From Actinomyces slackii (GTDB lineage Bacteria > Actinomycetota > Actinomycetes > Actinomycetales > Actinomycetaceae), in the NCBI RefSeq assembly GCF_900637295.1, contig NZ_LR134363.1, forward strand, positions 124,001-188,000: DNA of 64,000 bases, in the 5' to 3' direction. Numbering within the stretch: position 1 is the stretch's first letter; every line of letters starts with the position of its first letter. The notes beneath the pieces were generated by a model that was not told the origin of the DNA, did no database searches, and saw nothing but the letters and a program-made list of their open reading frames with translations. The translations under genes and the position numbers were made by a program. Below, one piece after another: positions 24,633-32,897 of this stretch.

Positions 24633-25616
24633 TCAGGGCCGGGCGGGCGCGCCCTCGATGGCGGGCGCGTCCTCGATGAGGGACAGGGCGATCCCGTCGA
24701 GGATGTCGTGCAGGCTGGTGATGACGCCGCGCAGGGGCCTGCCGGCGGCGGAGGTCTCGGCGGCCACCCGCTCCACCACCTCCTGCCACACCAGGGCGCC
24801 GGCGGCGATGACGTCGCGGCGGCCGGGGGCGAGGTACCCCCAGGACTCGCGCTGGGCGGGGGTGGAGTGGAGGATGGCGCGGCAGGAGGCGGCGACCTGC
24901 TCGGCGCTGAGCTCGGCGCCGTCGATCGCCTCGGGCTCGAAGGCCTCCAGCCCCAGGGCGTGGGCGGTCACGGTGGTGACGGTCCCGGCCAGGCCCACGA
25001 TCCGCTCGGGCGCGCTCAGGTCGACGGCGTCGGCGGCCTCATCCAGCAGGGCGCGGACCTCGGCGCGGGCGGCCGCCTCCGCGTCGGGGGTGACGCCGCC
25101 GGCCAGGTGGCGCTCGGTGATGCGCACGCTGCCCACATCCAGGCTGATGGCGGCGCGCGGCTCGCCAGTCCCCAGCACCAGCTCGGTGGAGCCACCCCCC
25201 AGGTCCACCACGAGGCGCTCGGCGTTGCCGCCCACCCCCAGCAGGGAGCCGGCGAAGGACAGGCGGGCCTCCTCCTGGCCGGTGATGACCTCCGGGTCCA
25301 CGCCCAGGGCGGCGCGCACGCCGGCGATGAACTCCTCGCGGTTGTCGGCATCCCGGGTTGCCGAGGTCGCCACGAATCGGCGCTGCTGGGCGCCGTGGGC
25401 GCGGCAGTCGGCGGCGTAGTCCTCGACGACGGCCAGGGTGCGCTCCAGGGCGGCCGGGTCGAGGCGCCCGGTGCGGTCCACCCCTTGGCCCAGGCGGACG
25501 ATCTCGTTGCGGCGCGCCACCGGCTCCAGGCCGAGGCGGCCGTCGTCGTACCGGGCGTCGGCGATGAGCAGGCGGATGGTGTTGGTTCCGCAGTCGATGG
25601 CGGCCACACGGGTCAT
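24633..25616 (-). CDS. ppx: Exopolyphosphatase (Ppx/GppA family)
   Basis: A 327-residue enzyme of the actin-like ATPase superfamily that degrades polyphosphate or pppGpp. Seen: IDCGTNTIRLLIAD near 7-20 (phosphate 1), ATSATRDADN near 77-86, ITGQEEARLSF near 111, and VVDLGGGSTELVLG near 137-150 (phosphate 2). GGAAGGAC precedes the ATG. The shorter, two-domain form is usual in actinobacteria. It follows ftsB and the DUF501 gene, a conserved order. Confidence 0.93.
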   Translation of the reverse strand: MTRVAAIDCGTNTIRLLIADARYDDGRLGLEPVARRNEIVRLGQGVDRTGRLDPAALERTLAVVEDYAADCRAHGAQQRRFVATSATRDADNREEFIAGVRAALGVDPEVITGQEEARLSFAGSLLGVGGNAERLVVDLGGGSTELVLGTGEPRAAISLDVGSVRITERHLAGGVTPDAEAAARAEVRALLDEAADAVDLSAPERIVGLAGTVTTVTAHALGLEAFEPEAIDGAELSAEQVAASCRAILHSTPAQRESWGYLAPGRRDVIAAGALVWQEVVERVAAETSAAGRPLRGVITSLHDILDGIALSLIEDAPAIEGAPARP

Positions 25617-25724
25617 GGATGTCCTTCCGGATGGGGGGTCGGCGGGGCCGGGGGCACCGGAGGAGCCGACGGTGAGCAGGGTAGCCGGATCGCCGGGGCC
25701 ATGAGTCGCCGCGCACCGGCCGGC

Positions 25725-26222
25725 TCAGCAGTGGCAGTGCTCCGGGTCCCACATGCCGCGCTCGGCCAGCACGGCCAGGGCCCGGTCCCCCATGGGGTTG
25801 ACCCCGGGGCCGGCGGCCAGGGAGTGCCCCACCACGGCGTGCAGGCACTTGACGCGGGTGGGCATGCCCCCGGCTGAGATCCCCTCGATCTCGGGGACCT
25901 GGCCGAGCTCGGCACGCCTGGCCAGGTAGTCCTCGTGGGCGCGGGCGTAGGCGGCCGCGAGCTCGGGGTCCTGGGCCAACTCGGCGTTGAACTCCTCCAT
26001 GAGGTGCTCGGCCTCCAGCGTGGAGCAGCCCTTCACGGCGGCGGGGTGAGTGAGGTAGAAGCTCGTGGGGAAGGGGGTGCCGTCGTCGAGGCGGGGGGCG
26101 GTGCGCACCACGGCGGGCCGCCCGCAGGCGCAGCGCGCGGCGATGGACACGACCCCTCGGGGCACCCTGCCCAGCTGCTCGGCCAGGGCCTCCAGGTCCT
26201 GGGGGGCGGGGGCCTGGGTCAT
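25725..26222 (-). CDS. DUF501 domain-containing protein
   Basis: A 165-residue protein conserved in actinobacteria between ftsB and ppx; function unknown. Seen: LGRVPRGVVSIAARCACGRPAVV near 17-40, PFPTSFYLTHP near 50-60, MPTRVKCLHAVVGHSLAAGP near 120-140, and a C-terminal CXC (HCHC). Conserved cysteines and histidines suggest a metal site. Its start overlaps the ftsB stop by 4 nt. Confidence 0.88.
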   Translation of the reverse strand: MTQAPAPQDLEALAEQLGRVPRGVVSIAARCACGRPAVVRTAPRLDDGTPFPTSFYLTHPAAVKGCSTLEAEHLMEEFNAELAQDPELAAAYARAHEDYLARRAELGQVPEIEGISAGGMPTRVKCLHAVVGHSLAAGPGVNPMGDRALAVLAERGMWDPEHCHC

Positions 26223-26854
26223 GGCGTCTCCTGCGCTGTGGGTGCGGGGCTGGGTGCGGGGCTGGGGGTGGACTGGGGGCCGTCGCTGGGCTCGGGCGGG
26301 GCCCAGCCGCGCTTGGCCGGGTCCTCGGGCGCGGCCGACTGGGGCGCCTCGCCGGCGAGTCGGGCCGATTCGCGCAGCCTGTCATACCAGGGTGCGCGCC
26401 GGGAGCTCTCCCCTGCGGTCTGGCCGTCGGGGTCCTCGGCGTACTTCTCGGCACCGACGACGACGTAGGTGGTCTCCCCCGGCATCACGTAGCCGAGGCG
26501 CTCTCGGACCTGGGATCGCACGTAGTCCTCATCCTCCCACTGGCTGAGCTCGCGCTCCAGCGCGGTCGAGGTGGCCTGGGCCCTGGCGAGGCGGTCGACG
26601 ACGTCGTCGTACTGGGCGCGCTGGGACAGGTAGGCGCGCAGGGAGGTGAAGACCAGGGCGAAGGCGAGCAGGGAGACGACGACGAGCATGACCACCCGCG
26701 GGGGGATGCTCCGCTCGGCGGCCATGGGCGCAGCGGTCTCGGGCGCCTCCTGCTCGGCCGTGCCCCGGGCGGGGGTCGAGGACTGGCCGGGATGCGTCCC
26801 CGAGCCGCGCGAGCCCCGGCGGGCGGAGGAGCGGGAGGGTCGTCTCGGCGTCAT
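26219..26854 (-). CDS. ftsB: Septum formation initiator, FtsB/DivIC family
   Basis: A 211-residue single-pass divisome protein. A basic cytoplasmic N-terminus (about 1-50) is followed by a membrane segment (VVMLVVVSLLAFALVF near 55-70), then a coiled coil (about 75-105) and the conserved YVRSQVRERLGYVMPGE near 110-126. The C-terminal 80 residues are Pro/Ser/Ala-rich and disordered. The ATG lies 6 nt after CAGGAT with no ribosome site, so it may be leaderless. In most actinobacteria eno lies directly upstream; here eno is 7.6 kb away. Confidence 0.9.
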   Translation of the reverse strand: MTPRRPSRSSARRGSRGSGTHPGQSSTPARGTAEQEAPETAAPMAAERSIPPRVVMLVVVSLLAFALVFTSLRAYLSQRAQYDDVVDRLARAQATSTALERELSQWEDEDYVRSQVRERLGYVMPGETTYVVVGAEKYAEDPDGQTAGESSRRAPWYDRLRESARLAGEAPQSAAPEDPAKRGWAPPEPSDGPQSTPSPAPSPAPTAQETP

Positions 26855-27078
26855 GGGACGATCCTGCCCCAGGCCTGCGGGCGAGGACGGGCGCGACACA
26901 GGCTGCGTCGCTCACGCCAGGGCACCGGCGCGGCGGGAGGAAGTCCGAGCGCAGGACGGCGCCGGTCCGCGGATGGCGCGGATGGCCTCGGATCACGGCA
27001 CGGCGGGAGCGAGGCCCGCAGGATTGGCGCGCCAACTGTCCTGGTCGGCTGCCTCGACTGCCAGCGGCTGATACGGCC

Positions 27079-27109
27079 TTGCCTGTGAGCGCGCTCGAAG
27101 CCCTACCGT
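27079..27109 (+). promoter_or_regulatory. MerR-type promoter with 19-bp spacer and internal palindrome
   Basis: TTGCCT (27079-27084) and TACCGT (27104-27109) are separated by 19 bp, the overlong spacing typical of MerR-regulated promoters. The spacer contains the perfect palindrome GAGCGCGCTC. The merR ATG follows 7 nt after the -10 box with no ribosome site. This fits an autoregulated, leaderless MerR gene. Confidence 0.6.
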
Positions 27110-27116
27110 CAGGGAT

Positions 27117-27581
27117 ATGGACTCCGCGGCACTCACTGACGCACTACGGCTCGCCGTCGACCCGGCAGGAGGGGTGAGCGTCGACGCCCTACGTGATCTC
27201 GTCCGCGATGACGCCGACTCAACAGCGTGGGACATCGCCACAACCGCCGACTACCTCGGGGTCAACCCGCACACGCTGCGCTACTACGAGCGCATCGGCC
27301 TGCTCCAGGTGGCCCGCGATCGCCTGGGTCATCGCGTCTATGACGCCGCCGCGCTGCGCCGGCTCGTGTTCATCACCCGGATGCGCGCATCCGGGATGTC
27401 GATTGCGGACCTGCGCCGCTACGTCGAGCTGATCGAGGCCGGCCCCGACACGGTGCCCGCGCGCCTCGATCTGCTCCTGGAGCACCGCGACACGCTGCGC
27501 CGGCAGATCGCCCAGCTGCAGCTGTCCTTGGCCGTGACCGAGTTCAAAATCGCCACCTACAGTGAAGGACCCCGCCCATGA
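27117..27581 (+). CDS. MerR-family transcriptional regulator
   Basis: A 154-residue regulator. An N-terminal extension of about 38 residues precedes the winged HTH (TADYLGVNPHTLRYYERIGLL at about 42-63) and a coiled-coil dimerisation helix (about 110-145). It has no cysteine cluster for metal binding, so it belongs to the small-molecule or redox-type branch (AdhR/NmlR-like). It overlaps the carboxymuconolactone decarboxylase gene by 4 nt and is probably its regulator. That pairing is common. Confidence 0.92.
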   Translation: MDSAALTDALRLAVDPAGGVSVDALRDLVRDDADSTAWDIATTADYLGVNPHTLRYYERIGLLQVARDRLGHRVYDAAALRRLVFITRMRASGMSIADLRRYVELIEAGPDTVPARLDLLLEHRDTLRRQIAQLQLSLAVTEFKIATYSEGPRP

Positions 27582-28002
27582 CCGCCTCGCAGCATGACAT
27601 CACCTCTCCGGAGAATCTCAGACGGCGTCACCGCGGACAGGACGTCCTGGCCAGGATCGACGGTGACCGGGGAGAGGCGGTCATCGACGCCCTGTCCGAT
27701 ATCTGCCCCGCCATGGGCCACCACATCGCCGCCTTCGCATTCGGCGACATCTACGACCGGCCCGGCCTCGATGCCCGCAGCCGCCAGCTGGTCACCCTCG
27801 GCGTCCTCACTGCTCTGGGGGGGGCTGCGAGCCTCAGCTCAAGGTGCACATCGGGGCCGCGCTCAACGTCGGCCTCAGCCGGGAGGAGATCGCCGAGGCC
27901 CTTCTCCACGCCACCGTCTACTGCGGCTTCCCCAAGGCGCTCAACGCCATCTTCACCGCCCGTGAGGTCTTCGAGGATCGCGACCAGCAGTCGACCGCGT
28001 GA
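27578..28002 (+). pseudogene. Carboxymuconolactone decarboxylase family protein, frameshifted in a G8 tract
   Basis: The first 80 codons encode a CMD-family protein (RSRQLVTLGVLTALGG near 66-81, with the typical 'R..e.vtl..l.a.gg' start). At a run of eight G residues (27817-27824) the frame shifts. Removing one G restores CEPQLKVHIGAALNVGLSRE and AEALLHATVYCGFPKALNAI and a stop at 28002, giving about 141 residues with the CMD Cys/His region. So the gene is either off, phase-variable through the homopolymer, or a sequencing error. CMD proteins are alkylhydroperoxidase-like; the partner is the MerR gene. Confidence 0.85.
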
Positions 28003-28012
28003 GCCTTCTGAA

Positions 28013-28209
28013 GGGATGCGCGGGCAGGTGGGGCTCCTCGCAAAGCCTGGCGGACGTGCGTTTGCGTATCGGACGTGCCTTCGCGTACCGGACGTGCGTT
28101 TGCGTCAATCACCCCTGCGCTAACCCCAGTCGGATGACGCATACCCTCGTCCGATACGCACATCGTCGTCCGCGCCACCGCGCACGGCCGAGCCCCATCC
28201 ATCCGTGCA
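28013..28209 (+). repeat. Dispersed composite palindromic repeat, copy C
   Basis: Core at 28102-28140. Three 19-bp units lie upstream (for example TATCGGACGTGCCTTCGCG and TACCGGACGTGCGTTTGCG) and two downstream. The 3' tail CGCGCCACCGCGCACGG then CCCCATCCATCCGTGCA is shared with copy D, nearly base for base. It lies between the CMD gene and the kinase gene. It and copy D bracket the two-component/exporter cassette in the same orientation. Confidence 0.88.
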
Positions 28210-28255
28210 TCCCTGTGGGGGGCACCGGCATCGGGGGGTCGCGCCAGGCGCTCCC

Positions 28256-29560
28256 CTACTGGTCATCATCCGAGCCCGCGTCCCGCCGTCCACTCCCTGG
28301 CGTCGTCTGCTGGCGGGCCTCGGGCAGTTCCATGACGACGCTCAGCCCACCGGCGGGCCTGGCGCTCAGGCCCAGCTCGCCGTCATGGGCCGTCACCACG
28401 GCCGAGACGATGGCCAGGCCCAGTCCGTACCCGGTGCCGCTGGCACGGCCCTGGCCGCGCACGAAGGGCTCGCTCAGCGCCGCGACCTCCTGGGTGCTGA
28501 CCACCGGGCCGTCATTGTCGACGGCGAATCGGACCCCGCCCGGGCCGCGCCCCGTGCGCACCGAGATCCAGCCGCCCTCGACGTTGTGGCGCACGGCGTT
28601 GCGCAGCAGGTTCGAGACGGCCTGGCGGAGCAGCACCGGATCCCCCGAGGCGGGGGCCGCCTCCAGCGCCTGCTCCACGCGCAGGCCGCGCATCTGGGCC
28701 TGCTCGGCGACCTGCGCCAGCTCGGCGCGGACCATGCCCGCCAGATCGACCTCCTCATACCTGATGTCCCCGGCCTGAGCATCGGCCAGATCCAGGAGGG
28801 CGTTGACCATCTCCCCGTTGAAGCGATTGACCTCCAGCACCTTGCGCAGGACCGCGCGCAGGTCCTCAGCCGAGGCGCCGGGATCGCCCAGGGCCACCTC
28901 GATCATCGCCTGAGTGGTGGCCAGCGGAGTGCGCAACTCGTGGGAGGCATTGGCCGCGAAGCGGCGGTGAGCCCCGAAGGACCGCTCCAGGGAGGCCAGC
29001 ATGCCGTCGAAGGTGTCCGCCAGCTCGTGGATCTCATCCTTCGGGCCAGTCAGTGCCAGTCGTTGGCTGAGATCGCCCGAGGCCGCCCGCCTGGCGGCGG
29101 TGCTCACGGAGGTCAGCGGCCGGAGCATCCTGCCCGCCAGGACCCAGCACACCACTGCGGACAGGAGGGTCAGCACCAGCAGGACGATGACTGCCGCCCA
29201 CAGGATCGAGGTGTACGTGGCGTACAAGGCGTTCTCAGCATCCCTCAGCATCGCGTCGGTCTCCGGCGAGGAGAAGTCGATCTGCTCCGCTGGGATCTCC
29301 TGCGAGTCACCGGTCCCGTCCGCGATGATATGCACCTCGAAGATGGTGTAGGAGGAGACCAGGGCGATGAGGATCGCTCCCGTGACGGCCATGAGGCCGG
29401 TGTAGGTCAGCGCCAGGCGGGCGCGGATGCTCAGGCGCCGCGCACGGCGCAGGCCCGTCTCTCCCGTTTCTGACAGACCGCCGCCCGCCGGCGGGGGCTG
29501 GACCACCGGTGCCTCCGGGGCGCCGGCGGTTGAGCGCGAGCCCCGTCTCATGCGTCTCAT
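28256..29560 (-). CDS. Sensor histidine kinase, OmpR-partner class
   Basis: A 434-residue two-transmembrane kinase. Membrane segments at about 50-72 and 118-142 enclose a short extracellular loop with many acidic residues. A HAMP domain (about 145-195), HisKA with phospho-acceptor NASHELRTPLATT near 213-225, and HATPase with SNLLRNAVRHN near 322 and GTGYGLGLAIV near 382 follow. The ATG overlaps the response-regulator stop by ATGA. It is divergent from the lipoprotein-exporter operon it probably controls. Confidence 0.93.
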   Translation of the reverse strand: MRRMRRGSRSTAGAPEAPVVQPPPAGGGLSETGETGLRRARRLSIRARLALTYTGLMAVTGAILIALVSSYTIFEVHIIADGTGDSQEIPAEQIDFSSPETDAMLRDAENALYATYTSILWAAVIVLLVLTLLSAVVCWVLAGRMLRPLTSVSTAARRAASGDLSQRLALTGPKDEIHELADTFDGMLASLERSFGAHRRFAANASHELRTPLATTQAMIEVALGDPGASAEDLRAVLRKVLEVNRFNGEMVNALLDLADAQAGDIRYEEVDLAGMVRAELAQVAEQAQMRGLRVEQALEAAPASGDPVLLRQAVSNLLRNAVRHNVEGGWISVRTGRGPGGVRFAVDNDGPVVSTQEVAALSEPFVRGQGRASGTGYGLGLAIVSAVVTAHDGELGLSARPAGGLSVVMELPEARQQTTPGSGRRDAGSDDDQ

Positions 29561-30216
29561 GCGCTGAACCGGTAGCCCGCGCCGCTCAGCGTCTGGATCA
29601 CCCAGGGGTCGCCCAGCTTGCGGCGCAGGTGGGAGATGGTCACGCGCACGGAGTTGGTGAAGGGGTCCGCGTTGGCGTCCCATGCCCTCTCCAGCAGGTC
29701 CTCGGAGCTGATCACTCCCCCGTCGGCCTCCATGAGGACCTGGAGGATGGCGAACTCCTTGGGGCTGAGGCGGATGGGGCGCCCGTCGCGCCGCACCTCC
29801 CGCCGGAAGGGGTCGAGCCTGACGCCGTGGGCCTCGATGACAGGGCTGCGCGCGGGCTGACTGCGCCGCTCCAGGGCCCGCAGCCTGGCCACCAGCTCGA
29901 GGAACTCGAAGGGCTTGACGAGGTAGTCATCCGCGCCCAGCTCGAAGCCCTCGACCCGCGAGTCCAGCCTGCCCGAGGCGGTGAGCATGAGCACCCTGGT
30001 GGTGGGGTGCTCCTCGACGACCCGGCGGCAGACCTCATCACCGTGCACCACGGGCAGGTCCCGGTCCAGGATCACCACGTCGTAGCGGCACTCCTCGACC
30101 TGCTCCAGAGCCCGGCCCCCATCGCCGACGACGTCGACGGCCATGGCCTCGCGGCGCAGGCCAGTGGCGATGGCCTCGGCCAGGTAGTCCTCGTCCTCCA
30201 CGATCAGCACGCGCAC
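29557..30216 (-). CDS. Response regulator, OmpR/PhoB family
   Basis: A 219-residue regulator. The receiver at 1-115 has EDED near 7, phospho-acceptor ILDRDLP near 50 and VKPF near 102. The winged HTH at 125-218 contains LSPKEFAILQVLM and VRVTISHLRRKLG, ending GAGYRFS. GTG start preceded by GAGGGGG. First gene of the two-gene operon with the kinase; the 230-bp divergent gap to the lipoprotein gene is the likely target region. Confidence 0.94.
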   Translation of the reverse strand: MRVLIVEDEDYLAEAIATGLRREAMAVDVVGDGGRALEQVEECRYDVVILDRDLPVVHGDEVCRRVVEEHPTTRVLMLTASGRLDSRVEGFELGADDYLVKPFEFLELVARLRALERRSQPARSPVIEAHGVRLDPFRREVRRDGRPIRLSPKEFAILQVLMEADGGVISSEDLLERAWDANADPFTNSVRVTISHLRRKLGDPWVIQTLSGAGYRFSA

Positions 30217-30445
30217 TGCCGCCCCCTCGATACCCGCAGGCGCTCATCGCGCCTGACACCGTGAACCATCGACGCCCAGATTGAACCACCCCCGACGTTG
30301 CCACGGCATAAGCGGTGCCGTGAACGCCATGACAACACCGGCCCCGATTGTCTTCTCCCCGAGGGCAGGGCGCACCCGCGCCTGTCCGCGCACCAAGGGC
30401 TGCACCACATGGTTCAGCCAACAGACCCAGCACGGAGGGATACCC

Positions 30446-30982
30446 ATGACCACCAGAAGGACCGGCATGATCAGGGCGGCCGCGGCGACCAGGATGACCG
30501 CGGCCGCCGGGGCGGTCTGCGCGGCGATGGCGCTGAGCCTGCTCGCCGGCTGCTCCCAGTCCCCGACTGCGGGATCGTCCTCCCAGGCCTCTCTCGACGC
30601 CGCCAGCATTCAGGAGAACTCGCTCTCCATCGCCCGGTGCATGCGGGACAAGGGCTTCGACGTCCCCGATCCTGACAGCGATGGAAACCTGAATATGCCC
30701 ACGACGGACGACCCCGAGGCCGTTGAGAAGGCCTTCAAGGAGTGCGAGGACAGCGCCGGCCCGCTCCCGGGGGCCGAAGACGTGTCCGAGGAGGAGATGC
30801 GGCAGTTCCACGTCCGGCTGGCCGAGTGCTTGCGTCAGGAGGGCTACGACGTCGCCGACCCTGCGCCGGGCGAGAATCTGGCCGTCGATGAGAGCATCCC
30901 CGAGGAGGCCCTGAACACCTGCTCCGAGAAGGCCGACGCCGAGTCTCCCAGTGCGCCGGCGACCACGAAGGGCGGCAAGTGA
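30446..30982 (+). CDS. Lipoprotein with duplicated Cys-pair motif
   Basis: A 178-residue predicted lipoprotein. Signal peptide to lipobox LLAGC near residue 36. The mature part is a two-fold internal repeat: ARCMRDKGFDVPDPDSDGN, later KEC, and AECLRQEGYDVADPAPGEN, later NTC, each with two cysteines that could form disulfides. Similar small proteins are often next to HlyD-like/MacB-like exporters in actinobacteria; role unknown. CGGAGGGA precedes the ATG. The stop overlaps the start of the next gene. Confidence 0.8.
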   Translation: MTTRRTGMIRAAAATRMTAAAGAVCAAMALSLLAGCSQSPTAGSSSQASLDAASIQENSLSIARCMRDKGFDVPDPDSDGNLNMPTTDDPEAVEKAFKECEDSAGPLPGAEDVSEEEMRQFHVRLAECLRQEGYDVADPAPGENLAVDESIPEEALNTCSEKADAESPSAPATTKGGK

Positions 30983-32184
30983 TGCGAGCCCTCAATGACC
31001 GCGCGCCCGCACCCTCGGAGTCCACGAGCACTGAGAAGGGCGCCACCGCGCATGACCGGCCCGAAATCACGGATGCCGCCCGACCCGACGCTCCCGCGAG
31101 CGCGGCCCGCCCCATGCGACGCCGCGCCCTGCTGGCCGGCGGGGCCTGCGCCGCCCTGGCCCTGACCGCGGGCGCCGTCATGCGGGCCAGACGGATCGGA
31201 CCGTTCTCAGCGCCCTCGGAGCCGTCCTCCCTGCCCTTCAGCGGGGCCACCGACACAGTGAGCCGCGGGGACCTGCAGGGTCAGGCCTCGGTGTCCGGGA
31301 CACTGCGCTACTCCGAGGCCCGCACTCTCAAGTCGGGCTTCGAGGGCGTGCTCATCGGCCTGCCCGCCTCCGGAACCGTCCTGACCCAGGGCGACCTCCT
31401 GTACCGCGCGGGGGCCGAGGCCGCCTACCTCATGCACGGCACCGTGCCGGCCTGGCGGACCCTCGAGGCGGGCGTGGACGACGGCGAGGACGTCCTCCAG
31501 CTCCAAACGGCCCTGAGGTCCATGGGCTACTTGGAGGGCGAGCCCGATGACCGCTTCGGCCGGGCCACCGCCAGCGCCGTCTTGCGGTGGCAGAAGGATG
31601 CGGGGCTGTCGCGCACCGGGACCGTCCCGCTGGGGCAGGTGGTCTTCTCCCCCGGGGATCTGCGGGTGGGTTCGGTCAGCGCCAAGCTCGGGGACCGCGC
31701 GGCCATGGACTCCGAGCTCTACGCGGTCACCAGCACCACCCAGGTGGTTGATGCCCCCGTCAAGCTCTCGGACCAAGGGCTGGCCGTCGTCGGAGGGACC
31801 GTGACCATCACGATGCCCGATTCCACGACGACCTCCGGCACCATCAGCGCAGTGGGCACGCCCACGGAGAAGTCGTCGGGATCGGGGGATTCCAAGGAGA
31901 GGATCATCCCGGTGACCATTACCCTGGACGACGCCGGGGCGAGTGCCGCCTTCCAGGAGGTCTCGGTGACGGTGGCCCTGCCCAGCCAGACCCGCGAGGA
32001 CGTGCTCTCAGTGCCCCTGGGCGCGCTGCTGGCCCTGAGCCCGCAGCAGTACGGCGTCGAGATCGTCGAGTCCGATGGCACCACCCGCAAGGTGCCGGTC
32101 ACGACCGGGCTGTTCGCGGCCGGGCGCGTGGAGATCTCCGGCGAGGGGATCACCGCGGGGCAGTCAGTGGTGGTGCCGCAGTGA
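30979..32184 (+). CDS. HlyD/MacA-like export adaptor with peptidoglycan-binding domain
   Basis: A 401-residue membrane-anchored protein. After a cytoplasmic N-terminus of about 47 residues comes one membrane segment (RRALLAGGACAALALTAG near 48-66), a lipoyl/barrel-sandwich half, and a PG_binding_1 domain near 165-210 (LQLQTALRSMGYLEGEPDD, RFGRATASAVLRWQ). The second half has the beta-barrel and membrane-proximal folds of periplasmic adaptors. Such a protein in a single-membrane bacterium probably couples the MacB-like pump to the wall. GTG-ATG double start; the ATG at 30982 is equally possible. Confidence 0.85.
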   Translation: MMRALNDRAPAPSESTSTEKGATAHDRPEITDAARPDAPASAARPMRRRALLAGGACAALALTAGAVMRARRIGPFSAPSEPSSLPFSGATDTVSRGDLQGQASVSGTLRYSEARTLKSGFEGVLIGLPASGTVLTQGDLLYRAGAEAAYLMHGTVPAWRTLEAGVDDGEDVLQLQTALRSMGYLEGEPDDRFGRATASAVLRWQKDAGLSRTGTVPLGQVVFSPGDLRVGSVSAKLGDRAAMDSELYAVTSTTQVVDAPVKLSDQGLAVVGGTVTITMPDSTTTSGTISAVGTPTEKSSGSGDSKERIIPVTITLDDAGASAAFQEVSVTVALPSQTREDVLSVPLGALLALSPQQYGVEIVESDGTTRKVPVTTGLFAAGRVEISGEGITAGQSVVVPQ

Positions 32185-32897
32185 TGAGCCGCATCCTGTC
32201 CCTGCGAGACGTGTACCGCACCTACGGGGAGCCGCCCGTGACCGCCTGCGCGGCCGTGAGCCTCGAGGTCGATGATGGCGAGCTGGTCGCCATCGTGGGC
32301 CCCTCGGGCTCGGGGAAGTCCACGCTCCTCAATCTCATCGGCACCTTGGACCGCCCCAGCTCGGGCACGGTCGAGATCGACGGCCTCGACGTCGGCGCCC
32401 TGGACGATGCGAGACTCTCGGCGCTGCGCGCCAGTCGGATCGGCTTCGTCTTCCAGCAGTTCCACCTATCCGACGGCGTCACGGCGCTGGACAACGTCGC
32501 CGACGGCCTGCTCTACAGCGGCACGCCCCGCTCCGGCAGGCTCCAGCGCGCTCGCCGGGCGCTCGAGCGCGTCGGGCTGGGGCACCGCATGGATCACCGC
32601 CCTCACCAGCTCAGCGGCGGCGAGCGCCAGCGCGTGGCCATCGCCAGGGCGGTGATCGGCGATCCCGCGCTCCTGCTGGCCGATGAGCCGACCGGGAACC
32701 TCGATTCGGTCTCGGGGGCCTCGATCGTCGAGCTCCTCCACGAGCTGCACCGGCAGGGGACCACCATCATCGTCATCACTCATGACAACGAGCTCGCCTC
32801 CCACCTCCCCCGGCGTATCAACCTGAGCGACGGCCGCGTTGTGGGCGACTCGTTGCGGAAGGAGGACGCGCATGGCAGCGCACGCATCACGCACTGA
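32181..32897 (+). CDS. ABC exporter ATP-binding protein (MacB/LolD type)
   Basis: A 238-residue ATPase. Seen: Walker A GPSGSGKST near 41-49, Q-loop VFQQFHL near 92, signature LSGGERQRV near 145-153, Walker B LLLADE near 165-170 and ITHD near 200. It overlaps the adaptor gene by 4 nt and the permease gene by 26 nt. Together they form a MacAB-like exporter, probably induced by the divergent two-component system and active on antimicrobial peptides or similar amphiphiles (inference). Confidence 0.92.
   Translation: MMSRILSLRDVYRTYGEPPVTACAAVSLEVDDGELVAIVGPSGSGKSTLLNLIGTLDRPSSGTVEIDGLDVGALDDARLSALRASRIGFVFQQFHLSDGVTALDNVADGLLYSGTPRSGRLQRARRALERVGLGHRMDHRPHQLSGGERQRVAIARAVIGDPALLLADEPTGNLDSVSGASIVELLHELHRQGTTIIVITHDNELASHLPRRINLSDGRVVGDSLRKEDAHGSARITH

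Noticed and set aside
23490-25877. A 795-codon plus-strand frame running across the CRISPR-like array, aroD and ppx
   Set aside because: It is the shadow of aroD and ppx, low-complexity in composition and without a ribosome site.
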